Assembly: GCA_002633005.1 (NCBI GenBank)
Contig: NMRA01000190.1
Coordinates: forward strand, 549,157 to 613,156
Reading direction: 5' to 3'
DNA from: Phoronis australis
Taxonomy: Eukaryota > Phoronida > Phoronidae
DNA: 64,000 nucleotides
Shown here: positions 1-13,500 of the stretch, piece by piece
Position numbering within the stretch: position 1 is the first letter of the stretch
Layout: each line of letters begins with the position of its first letter
Made by a program: the position numbers and the translations under genes
Notes under the pieces: model-generated
What the model saw: the letters and a program-made list of their open reading frames with translations, nothing else
The model's database searches: none
What the model was told of the DNA's origin: nothing

Positions 1-74
1 TTTTTTCTTGGATCGAATACTTCAGGAATCAAGGAAAATGATTGATTTTTAGAGGAAAAAAACAAAAATTTTCC

Positions 75-180
75 TGGCCGGAGGGGGGGCAAACCCCCCT
101 CCCGACCTCCCCCAATTGGGTGCTGTTTACAGACAAAATGTTGGGCCCCCCCTTGTGATATCCTAGATCCGCCACCGCCA
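75..180. repeat. G/C-tract dispersed repeat fragment
   Basis: A run of G followed by runs of C (about 81-114) can fold back on itself, and a second C-tract follows at about 145-153, just before a CCTAGATCCGCCACCGCC-like segment. The look is that of degenerate dispersed repeats common in marine invertebrate genomes. There is no coding potential. The family is not identified. Confidence 0.35.
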
Positions 181-239
181 AATATATAGTGTATTGGGGA
201 GGATCAGAAGCTGAGGACGCTTGTGATAGGTCATATAGC

Positions 240-323
240 GGTTCCCAATTTTAAGAACCAGTGTCATCCATTGAGTAACAGGTCCATTATTCAGTGATTG
301 CCTGTTTCTCAAAATCAGGGACC
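240..323. repeat. fold-back repeat, copy 1 (degenerate)
   Basis: An imperfect inverted repeat with outer arms GGTTCCC / GGGACC and inner arms of the type ATTTTaaGAACCAG / CTGtTTCTCAAAAT. The loop contains ATTATTCAGTG, which is also found in the better preserved copy at 984-1077 and, altered, in the one at 29717-29810. The three appear to be members of one short fold-back family. Confidence 0.55.
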
Positions 324-539
324 GTCAAGGCGCTAGCAGTAGTTTTGGCCTATTTTGGATTGGTATGTTCACCAATGTTTACTCAGTACCGGGTGAATAT
401 ACTTTGTCCTCTTCAGTATCATCTTGGGGCATTGGTATTTTGGCCAGTTTGTTTCATTGGTAGTATTCTCTTGGCTGTTCTTTCATTCCACAGTGATCCC
501 CAGACAGTGCAGTCCTTAGCCGGATTTTCCCTACATTGC

Positions 540-980
540 TGTTGTGACACGTGACTTCTGCATGCAATGTTTAGCCATATATAGCCTCTCTAAATCGTTA
601 AAGCCGAGTGGCAATTGTCTCGTGGCTGAACAATTTAGGCAATCAGCTCTCACACGTGCAACCCGATTTCAAGTCTCGGACTTTGCAAAATTTTCTACGT
701 TGGTTCCCAACAACATTAGAGCCTACGACCAGACGAGATGTCAGCACTCCTCTCACACAGTCCAGAGCGATGCTCCACCAACTGCAGAGGAAACCCAGAC
801 TAGCGACATGTCCGACCTGTGAGGGATAGGCAGCTAGCATCTGCGGAAGGGGGAGGAGTGTTGTGACGTGTGACTTCCAGGTGTGACGTTCAGCCTCTTT
901 AAATCACTTGGCTGAATGGTTTAGACTAGTGTCACATGTGCAACCTGAATTCAAGTTGCAGTGTCTCAGGGCAATAGTCT
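540..980 (+). mobile_element. possible miniature LTR element (TRIM-like), two diverged LTR-like repeats
   Basis: Two direct repeats begin with TGTTGTGAC at 540 and 859, 319 bp apart. They share further blocks: CACGTGCAACCCGATTTCAAG (647 onward) against CATGTGCAACCTGAATTCAAG in the second copy, and matching SCTCTxTAAATC segments. A purine-rich stretch (GGAAGGGGGAGGAG, 845-858) lies directly before the second repeat, as a polypurine tract would. A TGG that could start a primer-binding site lies at 701, after the first repeat. There is no room for gag or pol. The repeats are clearly diverged and the 3' boundary is unclear, so this could instead be an old tandem duplication of another repeat. Confidence 0.4.
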
Positions 981-983
981 CAC

Positions 984-1077
984 TGATATAACATCAGTAC
1001 CCGTATTTTGAGAACCAGTTTGATGCCCGTTATTCAGTGGAGAAAACTGGTTCTCAAAATTCTCGCACGTTATATCA
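984..1077. repeat. fold-back repeat, copy 2 (best preserved)
   Basis: Outer arms TGATATAAC (984-992) and GTTATATCA (1069-1077). Inner perfect arms ATTTTGAGAACCAGTTT (about 1005-1021) and AAACTGGTTCTCAAAAT (about 1044-1060). The loop holds GTTATTCAGTGGAG. It has the structure of a very short non-autonomous fold-back or MITE-like element. Relatives lie at 240-323 and 29717-29810. Confidence 0.65.
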
Positions 1078-1250
1078 CACCATTACCGTGTTTCAGCTGT
1101 GCAAGCTAGATTTTCTACACTGCAGCACCAGCTGTCCATTAGGGAGGAGAACCTTTGAGCCTGAATTCTGCTAATTCTAATAAGGAAAACTTCAGTGGTC
1201 TCCTGGTGACAAAATGAATACTGATTTGTATTTTTATTTTTCATTTTCAG

Positions 1251-4200
1251 TGGTCCAACATTTTCCCTAATGAGACCGTGACAGAGCAACAGTCAGCTTT
1301 GTTTGTCAAGAAGCTTCTAGCTATAGCTGTATCCAACCTTACATATCTGCGGGCAATCTTTCCAGAAGTGGCATTTGGTGACAGGTGTTTGGAAGGTACC
1401 CTTTAAACTAGTCTATCATTACTTAATTCTCAGTGTTGACATTAACACTTGACCTTTGTGTAAAAACAAAAAAAAATGTATTTGTCTAGATTACCCACAT
1501 GGGTGTTTGAGAAATTTCAGAAATCTGGGTCCTGAAACTGTCGGAACTTCAAATTATTTTTGGCATTTTCTGACCTGCTCTGCAAACCTGTGATAAGTGT
1601 CTAATCTATGCTCATGTACATTATGGTTTATGCACATGAGTTTCTAGTCCAAGTTTGCACTTGATGGTCCTTAGATTTGAACTAGAATTACGAGATTTTG
1701 CAACTTAAGACTCAGACTTTTGGACTTAATGCTGGGGTCATCTAGTGCTAACTTAGGATTAGACAGTCATTCATCGAAATGATAATATACTCAAGCACAG
1801 AATAATATCTTGAGTTCGTATTGAAATAAAACCAAAATGTCAAAAATAATTTCAAATTCGATGTCGAGTACAAATATATAACCCTGGCCTGGGGCGACCT
1901 CCTTCCTGAGTTTTTGACTGTTGTGGAACAGCAGTTCTATTAGCAAAGCCCAATGTGCAGTCCCTAACAGATAGCAGAAATTCTTTGTGTTGAAATTTCT
2001 TATTAAGATAAACTATGGGTGGGTGTATAAAAATGAATCATTTAAAATCAATATTTTGAAAATTGGAGGCCTTGCATTCAGCTCATGACGTACCATTCTC
2101 CTGGAATGTAAAAATCAAGAAATTTCCACTATCATGATCTAATCAAGAATCAGGGGTCCATCAAACTTGTCAAGCAAGCCTTCTGTGTTGGTACACAATA
2201 CTGTGGTTAAGCTGGTCAGAGCTTACAGTCTCACAAAGCAATCAACAGGTGAAAATTAAGTCTTAATTTCTCTGAAAGTCTACTGTTTTTGTCCATTTGA
2301 AGTTTTTTTTGGTGAAAGTATTTCATACAAAACACATCTGTTTCACGACATTTGTTGAAAGTCATTTCAAATAGTATTTTTAAATATCCGTTAACCATCA
2401 GGTGCACTGTTTACAACATAGTTGCTGGATTAGTGAGATTATCAGATGAAAGCAATGAGAGAGCTGGACTATGTAAGCATTGGCTTGCCACTGTCAAATT
2501 GATAGGAACACAACACCACATGACACAGCTGCAGCCCCACAGGCTGATGAGGCCACCCAGTTACTCATTCCACAGCGCGGGTGCATAACGTAAATGTGGG
2601 TGTTAATCCAGACTACCATCTCAAAAGGAAGTTAAAACTCTCACCAAATTTGGACAAAAGCAATTGCCAAAATTGTCCTTTCTTATTTCCATTGCTTTGA
2701 ATGCACAAATTTTTTAAAACTTTGTTTTGTGTCAGCTGTGGTACAAAAGCTCAACATGGAAATCATTTAATTGATAGTACATACGTTTCATGGAAAAATA
2801 GAATTTCACTTGTAGCAAATATTGTGTCCTAAATTGGTGAAGTTTCAATGGTAACATTGATGGAATGAGACACATGTGTGAAAGCAATGTGGTTAGAGTA
2901 AAGTATTAGGTAAAAAGTATTGATCCACAACCATTACACTTCTGGAACCTAACTCTACTTTGTTAACATAGGCACAATGATAAAACTGACCTGTTTTGAG
3001 TGCCATCTATAATCTAATTTGCAAACCAAAAATGCAATATTAACAGAAGTAAAATTGCCTTCTTGTTTACATTGTTGAAATTTTTGATGAAATCGATGTT
3101 ACTGTTGAGCCACATTGTGTTCTATTAAGAAACATTACCATATGTAGAGCCCTAGAAAAATTTTAATGTTTGGGTAACTTCGGAATATCATATCTGAGAA
3201 ATAACTAATCAGACTCATTTGATACTTTCAGATACTATGCTTTATTCACATTTCTTTAAAACTGTTTTAGGAACTGTTTTCAAAATGCTCCACCCTTGCG
3301 TGATGGTTTGATGATCTTCATGAAAAAATATAAAGTTGCATGAAACGAAAACGACATAATTTAGAAAACTCTAACATAGTTTTTGCGATTTCATCCTGAA
3401 CACTGATTTTTATCAAGGAAATTTGGACATGTTATTGATACTCTTGTTTCTTTTTTGCCAAAATAGAAGGTTAGATGACCCAATTAATGACAGATTTGTA
3501 AAAGTCAAACATCAAATTTTACAGGCTTTTTACTTTCAAAAAACTACTTTTACTGTCAGTTAAGTTGTACAGTTTTGCAGGTATGTAGCTGACTATACAG
3601 ACAAGTCTGCTAGGTCTTACTTAACCTTATCAGAATTTTGTGAGACTTTCAAAGTCAGTAATAACTTGGCTTAGCCTTGAGCTGTAAGAAACACTTTATT
3701 TCATATCATTTTAATTAATGCACTAATGGGTATACACAGGCTAAAAATTCTTCAATTTGGTACAAATATACCTGCTAAAACTTGCAGTTTCCTATTTTAG
3801 AGATTTACCTGGACAATGCAGAACCATTCAAAATGTACGAAGTGTCGTTTCAAAACCAATTTTGTGTAAAATGAGGTAAAACTTTCTTATAAGTTATTTT
3901 TGTTGAGAAACTAAAGCCTCAATTGTAAACATTTGAAGTGTGTGCGACTTTGAAAATGAAAATTTGTAAATTTCAAGGGTGGGCGTTTAAGACAAACACG
4001 GGCATTAACCTGGACAAGTACACTATGCTGTCTAAAACATTATGCACGAGAGGTGAGGCTTCACAATTTATTTGATGTAGCTAGTGTTATGATGTTTTTG
4101 TTGCAGACCTCAGCCTTAAGATATTGAGAGATGACTGCACTTGCCCAGGGGCTTGCCAGGTTATTCAGTGGGTAAAAGGATGCTTCGATGCCTTAGACAA

Positions 4201-7200
4201 GAAATATGTATGTATTTGCAATAGTTTAAAGTCAATACAATGGTCCTAAGTAAACATTCCGTTTTTTACTATTCAGGGCTTATTCATGATGACCATTTAT
4301 GTTGTAGCTATAACAACCACAACAGCAGCAAAAACTAGTAAACATTTACTGATCCTATGTATGCACTCTTGTTTTCTGAATGGTCTTTACAAATATAAGT
4401 TGAAAAGTTGAAATGAAATGCGCATTAGTATATAGATAATGTCCTAAAGCTTAAATACTAAGTTGAAATTAACATCAAAGACGAACAAGGCCAACAAGAA
4501 TAACAACAACAACAGCAACAACCACTTGACTGGTTGCCATGACTTCCTTAAAACTGTTATGTAATGGCAGTGTATCATCTTGTGCTGATATTAATTGCTA
4601 GTCAATGCTTTTCAGTTAAAGACATTGATTATTGGAATCTATGTGAATCCTGATGACCCCGAGGTAATGTTTTTTTCTGTCTAAATGTCTTAAATTCATT
4701 TTTCAAAAACAATCGGTTGTTCAATGTTATTTAATTAAATGAACTTAGAGAGCTTCTACCATTCTTTATCTACGCCCTCCATGAAATAATCTGTCTCCTA
4801 ATATCTCTTAAATCCATTTCTTGTGCGCTTTCCCCAAAATGTTTGGCCACTCGTTACTTTTCAAGGACTTCTCACCTAATATCTTGTTAATCTGTCTGAC
4901 ATTGTTTTTTCCTCTCATGCTTCTATCTCCTTTGACGTCCTGTCTCAGCATTTACTTGGTTTGGTTACCAAATACATGTATTTGAAAATTAAAAAATGTT
5001 AAACTTGAAAGGTGAACACATGAATTTTAACCATCCTAGACACTTATTGAATCCTACACGTTCAAGTTCAACTACAACAATACAACAGGAACCGGTGTGG
5101 ATGTTTTCAGGTGAGCGTTTGCAGTTTGTGCCACCATTCATAAATCGTTTCAGGTTATAACTTTACTTCAATAACAAAACCGTTCTCAGTTATTTCCATT
5201 TGATTATTGTCAATCAATTTGTAGATTTCCATCTGCTTGACACTACTCCCCACCAAATGAGCTATATGTCCAACTATTCAGTCATTGTTGGGAGGTTTTA
5301 ATATAAAGGTGCGTGCCTCTACCTTTACCCAAGAACTTCCTACTTTTTGTAATGTACTTTTACCCTTTGTTACAGAAATGAGAAGAAGCTGGTGTCTGCT
5401 GTGAATGCAGCTGAAACCAAGAAGGCAACAATACGTTTGCTGCGAACAATAATTGTTCTGACTCAGTCCCTGAAGTCATTGCCTGACAATGTGATGATGA
5501 CTATGAAGTTGCTATACTATGATGAAGGTTAAACTAGTGTTTTGAAATAGTTTCAGTGTATTCACACAATCACGGGCATCTGTATATATTTGCTGTCTCA
5601 GTCTCTTGTTTGATCAGGTTTTCCTGAAGACATGACTTGATAATTTGTCTAGACACACCTTCAGCAAAATACATGGATATTAATAACGAACCAGGGGAGA
5701 CTACTACACAGTATTGTGATTATAGGCTCTGTTGTAACAGGAGCTACAATCATAGGAGTTGATTCAATAAGGCCAGAACATGTCGAGATCTTCTCATTGT
5801 TTTTGGTGTTTTGACTAAGACACTTGATATTTTGTCCTATTCAATGAACAGCTCGTTTTAGTGAAAGTGTTAGTGTAAGTAGATAAGCAGCAAACCAATT
5901 ATTAGTTTTCTTCTTGGTGCATATTTAGTGGTTACTGTTAAATCTCAGGATTCCCCAGTGCCTGAGAATCTATTTGGTACCATTCCCCTGGAGTGTAAAA
6001 ATCAAGAAATTTCCACTATTAGGATCTAATCTAGAATCATGCTCCATTAAACTTGCCAAGCAAGCCTTTTGTGTTGGCACACAATTACTGTGGTTAAGCT
6101 GGTCAGAGCTTACAGTCACACAAAGGAATCAACAGGTGAAAGTTAAGTCTAGTTTTTCTGAAAGTCATCCGTTTTTCTCCATTTGAAGTTTTTTGGTGAA
6201 AGTATTTCATACAAAACACATCTGCGGCTTCACGACATTGTTGAAAGTCATTTGCAAATAGTATTTTTAAATATCAGTTATTGGCAGGCACCATGTTTAC
6301 AACATAATTGCTGGATTACATGAGCTTATCAGACAATAAGAGAGTTGGACTGTGTAAACATTGGTTTGCCACTGTCAAACTGATAAGGACATGGCTGTAT
6401 CCTGACTGGCCAACCAGTCAGTCCCCATACTCATTCCACAGGGTGGGAGCCTAACATATTGCCAAAGCCTGGACGACTGTCCCTTGAGTTATTACTTGTT
6501 TTATTATTTTTATTCAGTGCTTGTGTAGCAATAACACATTAATGGCAATTAATAAAGTCAGCAATAACATATATAATAATGTAATTTTATTTGAAATCTT
6601 AGAATTAATGTTTTCTAAACAATTATCACATGATGCCTATCTGTTTGTTTCCCATTGAGCAAAAATATGCATTGTATTACAAACTCCAAATTTGTTGATA
6701 TGTGGAACAAAACCAAAACAACTTTATTCCGTATTGCAGTGACACCTGTAGACTATGAACCTCCTGGTTTCAAACCAGCGGACAACGACACCTTCAGATT
6801 TGAGGATGATCCGATGAACATCAGAGTTGGTGATGTGCAAACGGTATATTGCTGAAAATGCCTTTGCGGTTATTTTGTGAACGCAATCAAACAGTGTTGC
6901 AATGAGCCCTAACGAGACCTGTCTAATACATTCGCTGTAACTGAAGTTTGTTGTGACCATTAGAAATTGCATGAGTGAGTGAATGTTATTAACTCAGTTT
7001 GTTGTAATAGGTTGGACTCTAGCTTAGTGTTGGAAATTGTCCAAACAAATGTTAAAAGTTTTGTCGGTGTTAATTAATCATGCTTTGATTTTCTACTTTC
7101 AGCCTTTCCACACGTGAGTATGCTGTATTTTCAATTTTCATTATGATGTTTTTGCATGTCTATCAACAATGCATGTAGATAATAAGATCTTTGTCTTTTT

Positions 7201-7525
7201 TCTCAGTGGTTTGTTGATTTTAGTGCCTGAAATTGGCATGCAAATGACATTTTCCATTAGTGAACAATTGTCACTTTGATAAATGCTTTTCTTTGGCACT
7301 GTCGGCACTTGTTCATGTATGCTTGCTAATCAAATGAATATTTTTGGTGTTCAGTGTAAAACTGAGGATCAAAACAGACCGAAAACAGTTTGAGCTTCAA
7401 GAAGAAGAACCAATTGCCGAAGAGGAAAACAACCAAATATCTGAAGGTTTGGACATGGAAACTGAGAGTAGAATGGAGGTGAGTGACATTCAGTCTTTCA
7501 ATTAAACCAAAGTTATGCTTTAATA

Positions 7526-7562
<37 letters not shown>

Positions 7563-10500
7563 CAGGTGTGAGAGTTTTGCAGTTTTTCAACTAGCTCTTG
7601 TAAACGCTGCTTGTGTGGCAGTGTATGTGATGTTTAATGTGTGTTTTTGTTGTTTCCAAGTCATTTTGTAACATGACCTAGTGTTTGGCCTACACTTTCA
7701 AACACTGGGATCCTTCCAAAATTCCTGGAATCCATTTCAATTTCTTGTGGTCCTAGAAAGCAGTTCAGAAATTATAACACTAGAAGAGAATGATACATGT
7801 CATGAGAATAGTATGTGCAGGCTATGCTACACCAAGACTAGCCTAGGCACAGTGCCTTACCCTAGCCAAGTAGCAAGTCAAGCCTATTCATAAAGACATT
7901 CCCAAGTTCACTGAGCATGTAAATATTTGTTTGAAACTGCTGTGCCTGGGGGATAATTAAAAAGAGACAAAACGGATGAATTTCTTCAGTTTCATGTCCT
8001 TAAAGTGTATAAAAGTTGAATCTCAATCTCCATCTTTATTATCTTGGTTGTACCAAAACATGCTGAAGCTCAGCCTCGGGTAGAAACTAGACATGTTTTT
8101 GTCAGTTTGAGTTTTGGCTAATAATTATTTTTATGCTGAATATTTTTGGTGTTGAAAAAACGCCATTCACTTTATTCACACTGAGTTCTCAAGTACACCA
8201 GATAAAGCTTACAAGAAGCCTTAATGTACTTGTTTTTGTCAGTCACTCTTTATCATCTTGCTTTGGTTTTATGCAACTTAGTAGTTAGTTCATGAAAATT
8301 CTGATTGGCTTAGTTTTCGATGGCTCCTTATGAATAAGTGGAACATGTTATAAACAAAGTGCAATTAAGAGAACAGTGCAAAAATCGTGATATCTGAAAG
8401 TGTCATTTGAATCCTTCCAGCCACTTGCATTTCTTAGATTTGCTGTTGTGAAGTTGTTGGTGTTTTCTAGGGTTTCTTCTGCCCTAAACAATTTCTCCAA
8501 TTTAAAGGACACAATATGGCATATAAGTAAAATTTTGTTATTTTCGTAAAGGCAGTCCAAATGAATGCATTTCCATGTTCAAGTTCTGTATCATATCCAT
8601 CACCTGACAATATTTTAAAATATGACCATTTAAAATAATGTTAGGAGACCTTGAAATCTGAAAACAGTTTTGGCAATCATTTTTATTTGAAATTGGTGAG
8701 ATCTTACTGTATACCAATTAGTTACACATAACTTTTGACAACATTTTTTATAGGGAAGATAACAAAAAATCAATTAAATTTAAGGTATGATTTCAGGCAA
8801 TATTTGTTGATGGAGACATGATAGTACCTGAATCAAAATCGTTTCATTACTCAGGAATTCAACTGGTTCCATGGTATCTTGTACTTCATCCAAGTACAAG
8901 AACTGTAAGTACAGGCAGTCCATGATGTCTTGAAAGCACAGATTCCATCTATTACTATCCTGATTCTACCTGAGACTGAACTGGCTATTTAAATGAGTAT
9001 GTTTTTAGTTCTTGCTAAATTATTTGTATCAGGACATTTCAAGTTGTGTATTTTTTCATTAAGTGTTTATTTATTTGCATTGAGTATCTTGATGAGGGTC
9101 AGCACTTTTTCATTGTTCCATTGAATAAATACTAAAGGTGTCCCCTGAAAAGACTTGTGTCAACAGAGCTGAAGCTTTGAGTACCCAAGATGAAGAGAAG
9201 CGCTTGAATGAGTTAAAACAGCCTCAACAATGCGATGATGTTCCCCTTGAAGAGCCTGTTAAACCAGGTATTGATTTTATATAACAGTATTAAGAGTAAA
9301 TAAGTGGTTATGTCATAGGATCTTTGTTTGAGTTCAAGTAGTATCCCAATAAATCAGTGGTTATGACAGCGCATCATATGGGCAAAAGCAAAGTAAATGT
9401 TGGTCTAGAGTAATATAAATAATTTGAATTGAGATCGTGCCAGGTTTTGATTCATTTGAACGTTTTGAACACAATTCATAGCATGATTCACACAATCTTT
9501 GAAAAATGAATAATTATTTTTTAATAAATGAATCTTCTGTGAATTGAGCAATATTTTCACCAGCAAATACTTAATAATTTGTCCCAAATGATAGCTCTGT
9601 GTCAAATGATAGCTTTGTGTAATTGATATTCATTCATTTAATGTAATGACACCATGAACAATAAAAAATGGATTTTGTTGTTTTGTGGAATGTCACAAAC
9701 TGTGTATTTCCCATTTACGCCATCAACAAGTTCTTATTTATTCAGGCACTGATGACCAAGCAGTAAGCCAGCCAATGAGCCAGGAAACCCACTCAGATGT
9801 CAATAATGATGACTATGGTGTACGATGTCCATGTGGCTGTAACGAGGTAGACTGTTGTAGTTAGGCCTGTGGCTTTACATCTTACGAAAATGTGCAGGGC
9901 TCTGTTATAAGAGGGGAGGCCCCGCCAGCTTGGGTAGTTATTTTATACTCAGTTAACATCTCTGGCCATAGGTGAGCATATAGCCTCTCAACTATCATTT
10001 CAGATTGATCACTGGTTTGTGTTTATGGTATCATCTCCGTTGGTATTTTGGCTTCGTGTTATCAGTGGCCGCATCGATCATTTCGGTTGGGTAAAAAAAT
10101 GAAAGCAATTGAAGTGTGAGAAGTAGTATTGTCCTGGATGGGGGTTTTCATCATTTTATATCCACTTTTCCATGTGCTGAGGCCTGCCAGTGAATTTTGA
10201 ATGTGCCCTACCAACAATGCTCACTTAGAAGAGGACCCTCTCTGAGTAAATCGAGCAGTGTTAGTGAGATTGACTTATGAGATCCAAGTTCCTGAGATAT
10301 TGACATCCTGTATTTTGTACTGCACAACTGGTGCTACTGTGAGCAGTTAGCTTTCAATTTATTATTCTCTTCTTTGCGTTGATTGAAAATGTCAGCCGTT
10401 GTGATTACTTACTTGTTTTAAGTGCAAATGTTCTAATATCTTGCAGGATGATGGTTTGATGATATTGTGCGCCTTGTGCAAGTTTTGGCAGCATGCTATC

Positions 10501-13500
10501 TGCTTTTCCATTACTAATGAGGCCGATGCACCATCAACTCACATATGTGAACGGTGTGCCAATGTAAGTTGGTATTGATTGATACTAATTAATGGACTGC
10601 TAGTATTTAACTAGCTGTGAGTTGATATCATTACTGTACTTAAGTGAATCGTTTTCATCAAAAGCAAACACAAATTCACTCAACAGTATTAGGTTCTAGT
10701 GTACCCTGTTATGATGGCATGAAATCGAGTAAGACTAAAATAAAACCCATTTGAATACCAGTACACAGCTGAAAGATTTTGTAAAATGAACCTGGTGACT
10801 TTCTTGAGCATATTTTGTCTTTCATTTCTCATTTGCCTAGTCTCTACTGAATCTGCGAAATTTGTATTTGAGTCTGGGACTGTAAGCTGTGTGGGTTTGT
10901 GGTTTGAACGGTTAGACCTTAAGGATTTCTTTTCAACTTCATGTGTATTGGAATCACATCCACTGAGTTTACTTTAATTACATTACTTAGACCATTAATT
11001 CTTTATAACGACTTTACTTTTATAGTGTTAAAAGCCTGGAAAAAAATTCTAAGGGATTGAAAGATGTCTTTTTGAAGTATATGGCAAAAGATTATTTAAT
11101 CATGAAATTGAGAAGCTAAAGGACATTTAAGATAAAACTGTGTGTAATGAGGTAATTATCATCAGATTCAGATTCAATATTGCGAACAATGGAAATTCAT
11201 TTCATCAATTTTCTCAGCAAAATAACTTTGATGTATATTCTGGTTTGCATAGTATAGCTGTCACCAAACAACTTGTGGTCACATTTTTAGTATGTGCTAC
11301 AATGTAGTAAGCCTTTCAAATAGAAAAATGGCAAATCCGTAAATGATAACTTTTGTCTCAAATTGCAGAAGTTTTCCTTAGGTCAGATAATCTGTGAAGC
11401 TGAGTGCACCTCATGAAATTAAAATTGGTCATGGCTGAGGTGGATTCTGAACCAGATTAGAAATTATACATTGTATTTTTCTCCTGCTATAATTCTGAAA
11501 TGCCTGGTTTTATTGCCATGCCAACTGCTTTTCAACTGAAGGGACGGCAACACAATCCTCGTTTTTGGAAACCTCTGAAATTGTAATTATCTGTGAGATG
11601 CTGAGGCTCATTCTTAGTAGCCTGTATTTCATTGTAATTGTTCTTCTGTATCTTGTGTTTTGACATAGAATAGTTTTAATTTTCTCCAATGCGCAATATT
11701 GTTTGTTGAATAAATGTAGTGAAAAACACAAGCTTAAATGTTCCTTAGGGCTGCATTCCTTAGATCATTAGCCAATTAGTCAGTGTTCCAATCTCCAATC
11801 AATCACTTCAGTGGCTGCCATTTTGCTAAGTTATGCTAGTACAGTCTCAGGCACACTTGCAAAGAACTTGCCTTTCTCTCGTGTCATTTTGCAAGGTCTT
11901 GTGCGATCTTGCTTTTTGTGAGGAACGCTGACCTGTCAGCTCTACTTTCAATAAATTGTGCCTGTAATGAAATATGTGTTATTCAATATATTAAAATAAT
12001 AGAATACTATTGCTACTGTTGACATTAATTATAATGCCAGTAATAGTGAAAATAAATGTATTAAATTACACATGATTTTATTTAGAGAATTTGGAGATGT
12101 TATTACCTGTGGTTGCTGTGCCAAATAAGTAAATACTTGCGTTCTAAACAAGGCTAATAATTAAAAAGCAAATGTAGGTATATTAACACCGAATGTCTTC
12201 GTGGACTTTCCCATGCAATAACCTTTTGGGTTTTTAAAGCCAAATAACTAAATGACATGCCCAGCTTAAAAGCTGCATGGGCATGTGATTTGGTTGTTAC
12301 GCGGCTGTATCAAGATGCACGTGTTATGAAATTTATGCCTTTCTTGAAGTGTATGCATAATAAACATGCTACCACTATTTGTTTTACATTTCCAGGTGAG
12401 TGATCCATCCAAACTGCCCACAGATGCTCATTTGTCTGGCCTCAAAGAAATCGCCTTGCAGGCCACTTGTCTATGGCGAAGAACATTGCATGCATGTTCT
12501 GATCTACCCCATGTGATGCCAAATACTCTGGCTAACAGGCTCGGTGTCGAAATGACTGTTGCCCAAGGTCTAATAAATAGATTGGAAAAAGAGGGCTTCT
12601 TGAAACTAAATTCTAGGACAAAAAGGTAAAAAATGGAATTTTGTTAAGCAAGTGTAATTATTTGCTTTGAAAACGTGAATTTTGAATTCATATTTTTATG
12701 TTATTTTTATCTTTTGTCTTTATTTGTTTAGGACCAAGAAGGAAATTAATAAAGAGAAGATTGTCAATGTTGGATTTAGCAAATACCTGAACAGAAAGTT
12801 GCTGACCCCTGAGAGCATCAATAAAAATCTGGAATCAGCTAATCAAGTTATCCATAATGACAGCACAGAGGTACTTTGATCTGTTTTTTCTGTTAGTAAT
12901 GAAGGTAAAATAATAAGTCACTTACTTATCGATGGGTGCTATTATAGCATATTGAGTAACATACAATATTAGATGAACAGTGAACACAAAAATTGTTCCA
13001 CTTCGCAGTAGCGATAGGATCATGATGAGAAAGGTACTGTCGATGGACAAATATAAAAGGCATTTTCCAGTTTGGGACACTAAAATTCAAGCCAAAATTG
13101 AATGCAATGTTTTCATGGTTCCAGGTACTGTACATCATCATCATTTGCCGTTGATTGTAATCCTTGAATTTGGGAGAGCTATTGCCTACCGTACTTCTGA
13201 AACTTGGTATAAGCTCCAATTTTGAACTAAATAATTTTGAAGTGTCCTAAACTGGCATACATTCTCCTATGCACTGATACAACAAAAGTCTTAGGCTGAT
13301 CAGAGTCGGGGTCGCTTTTATACATAACTCATTTACATTTCAACCACATGAATTTTGTTAAAAGTATGACAAAGGAATATGAATGAGTATTAATAAGCCA
13401 GTGACAGAGGCATTGCTGATGATGTTTTTGTCTTAAAAATATGCTGCAGAAGCTGATTTTCTATTGTTTACATAAATTAGACGTTATTAATAAACAATAA

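Noticed and set aside
294-829. Short frames at the left end as a protein gene
   Set aside because: The first begins at a non-ATG codon and the others overlap the LTR-like repeats; no family resemblance.
13066-13240. Overlapping frames on both strands at 12926-13225 as HORMAD exons
   Set aside because: They fall within the dispersed TTTGGGACA-type repeat and do not join in phase with neighbours in a way supported by homology.
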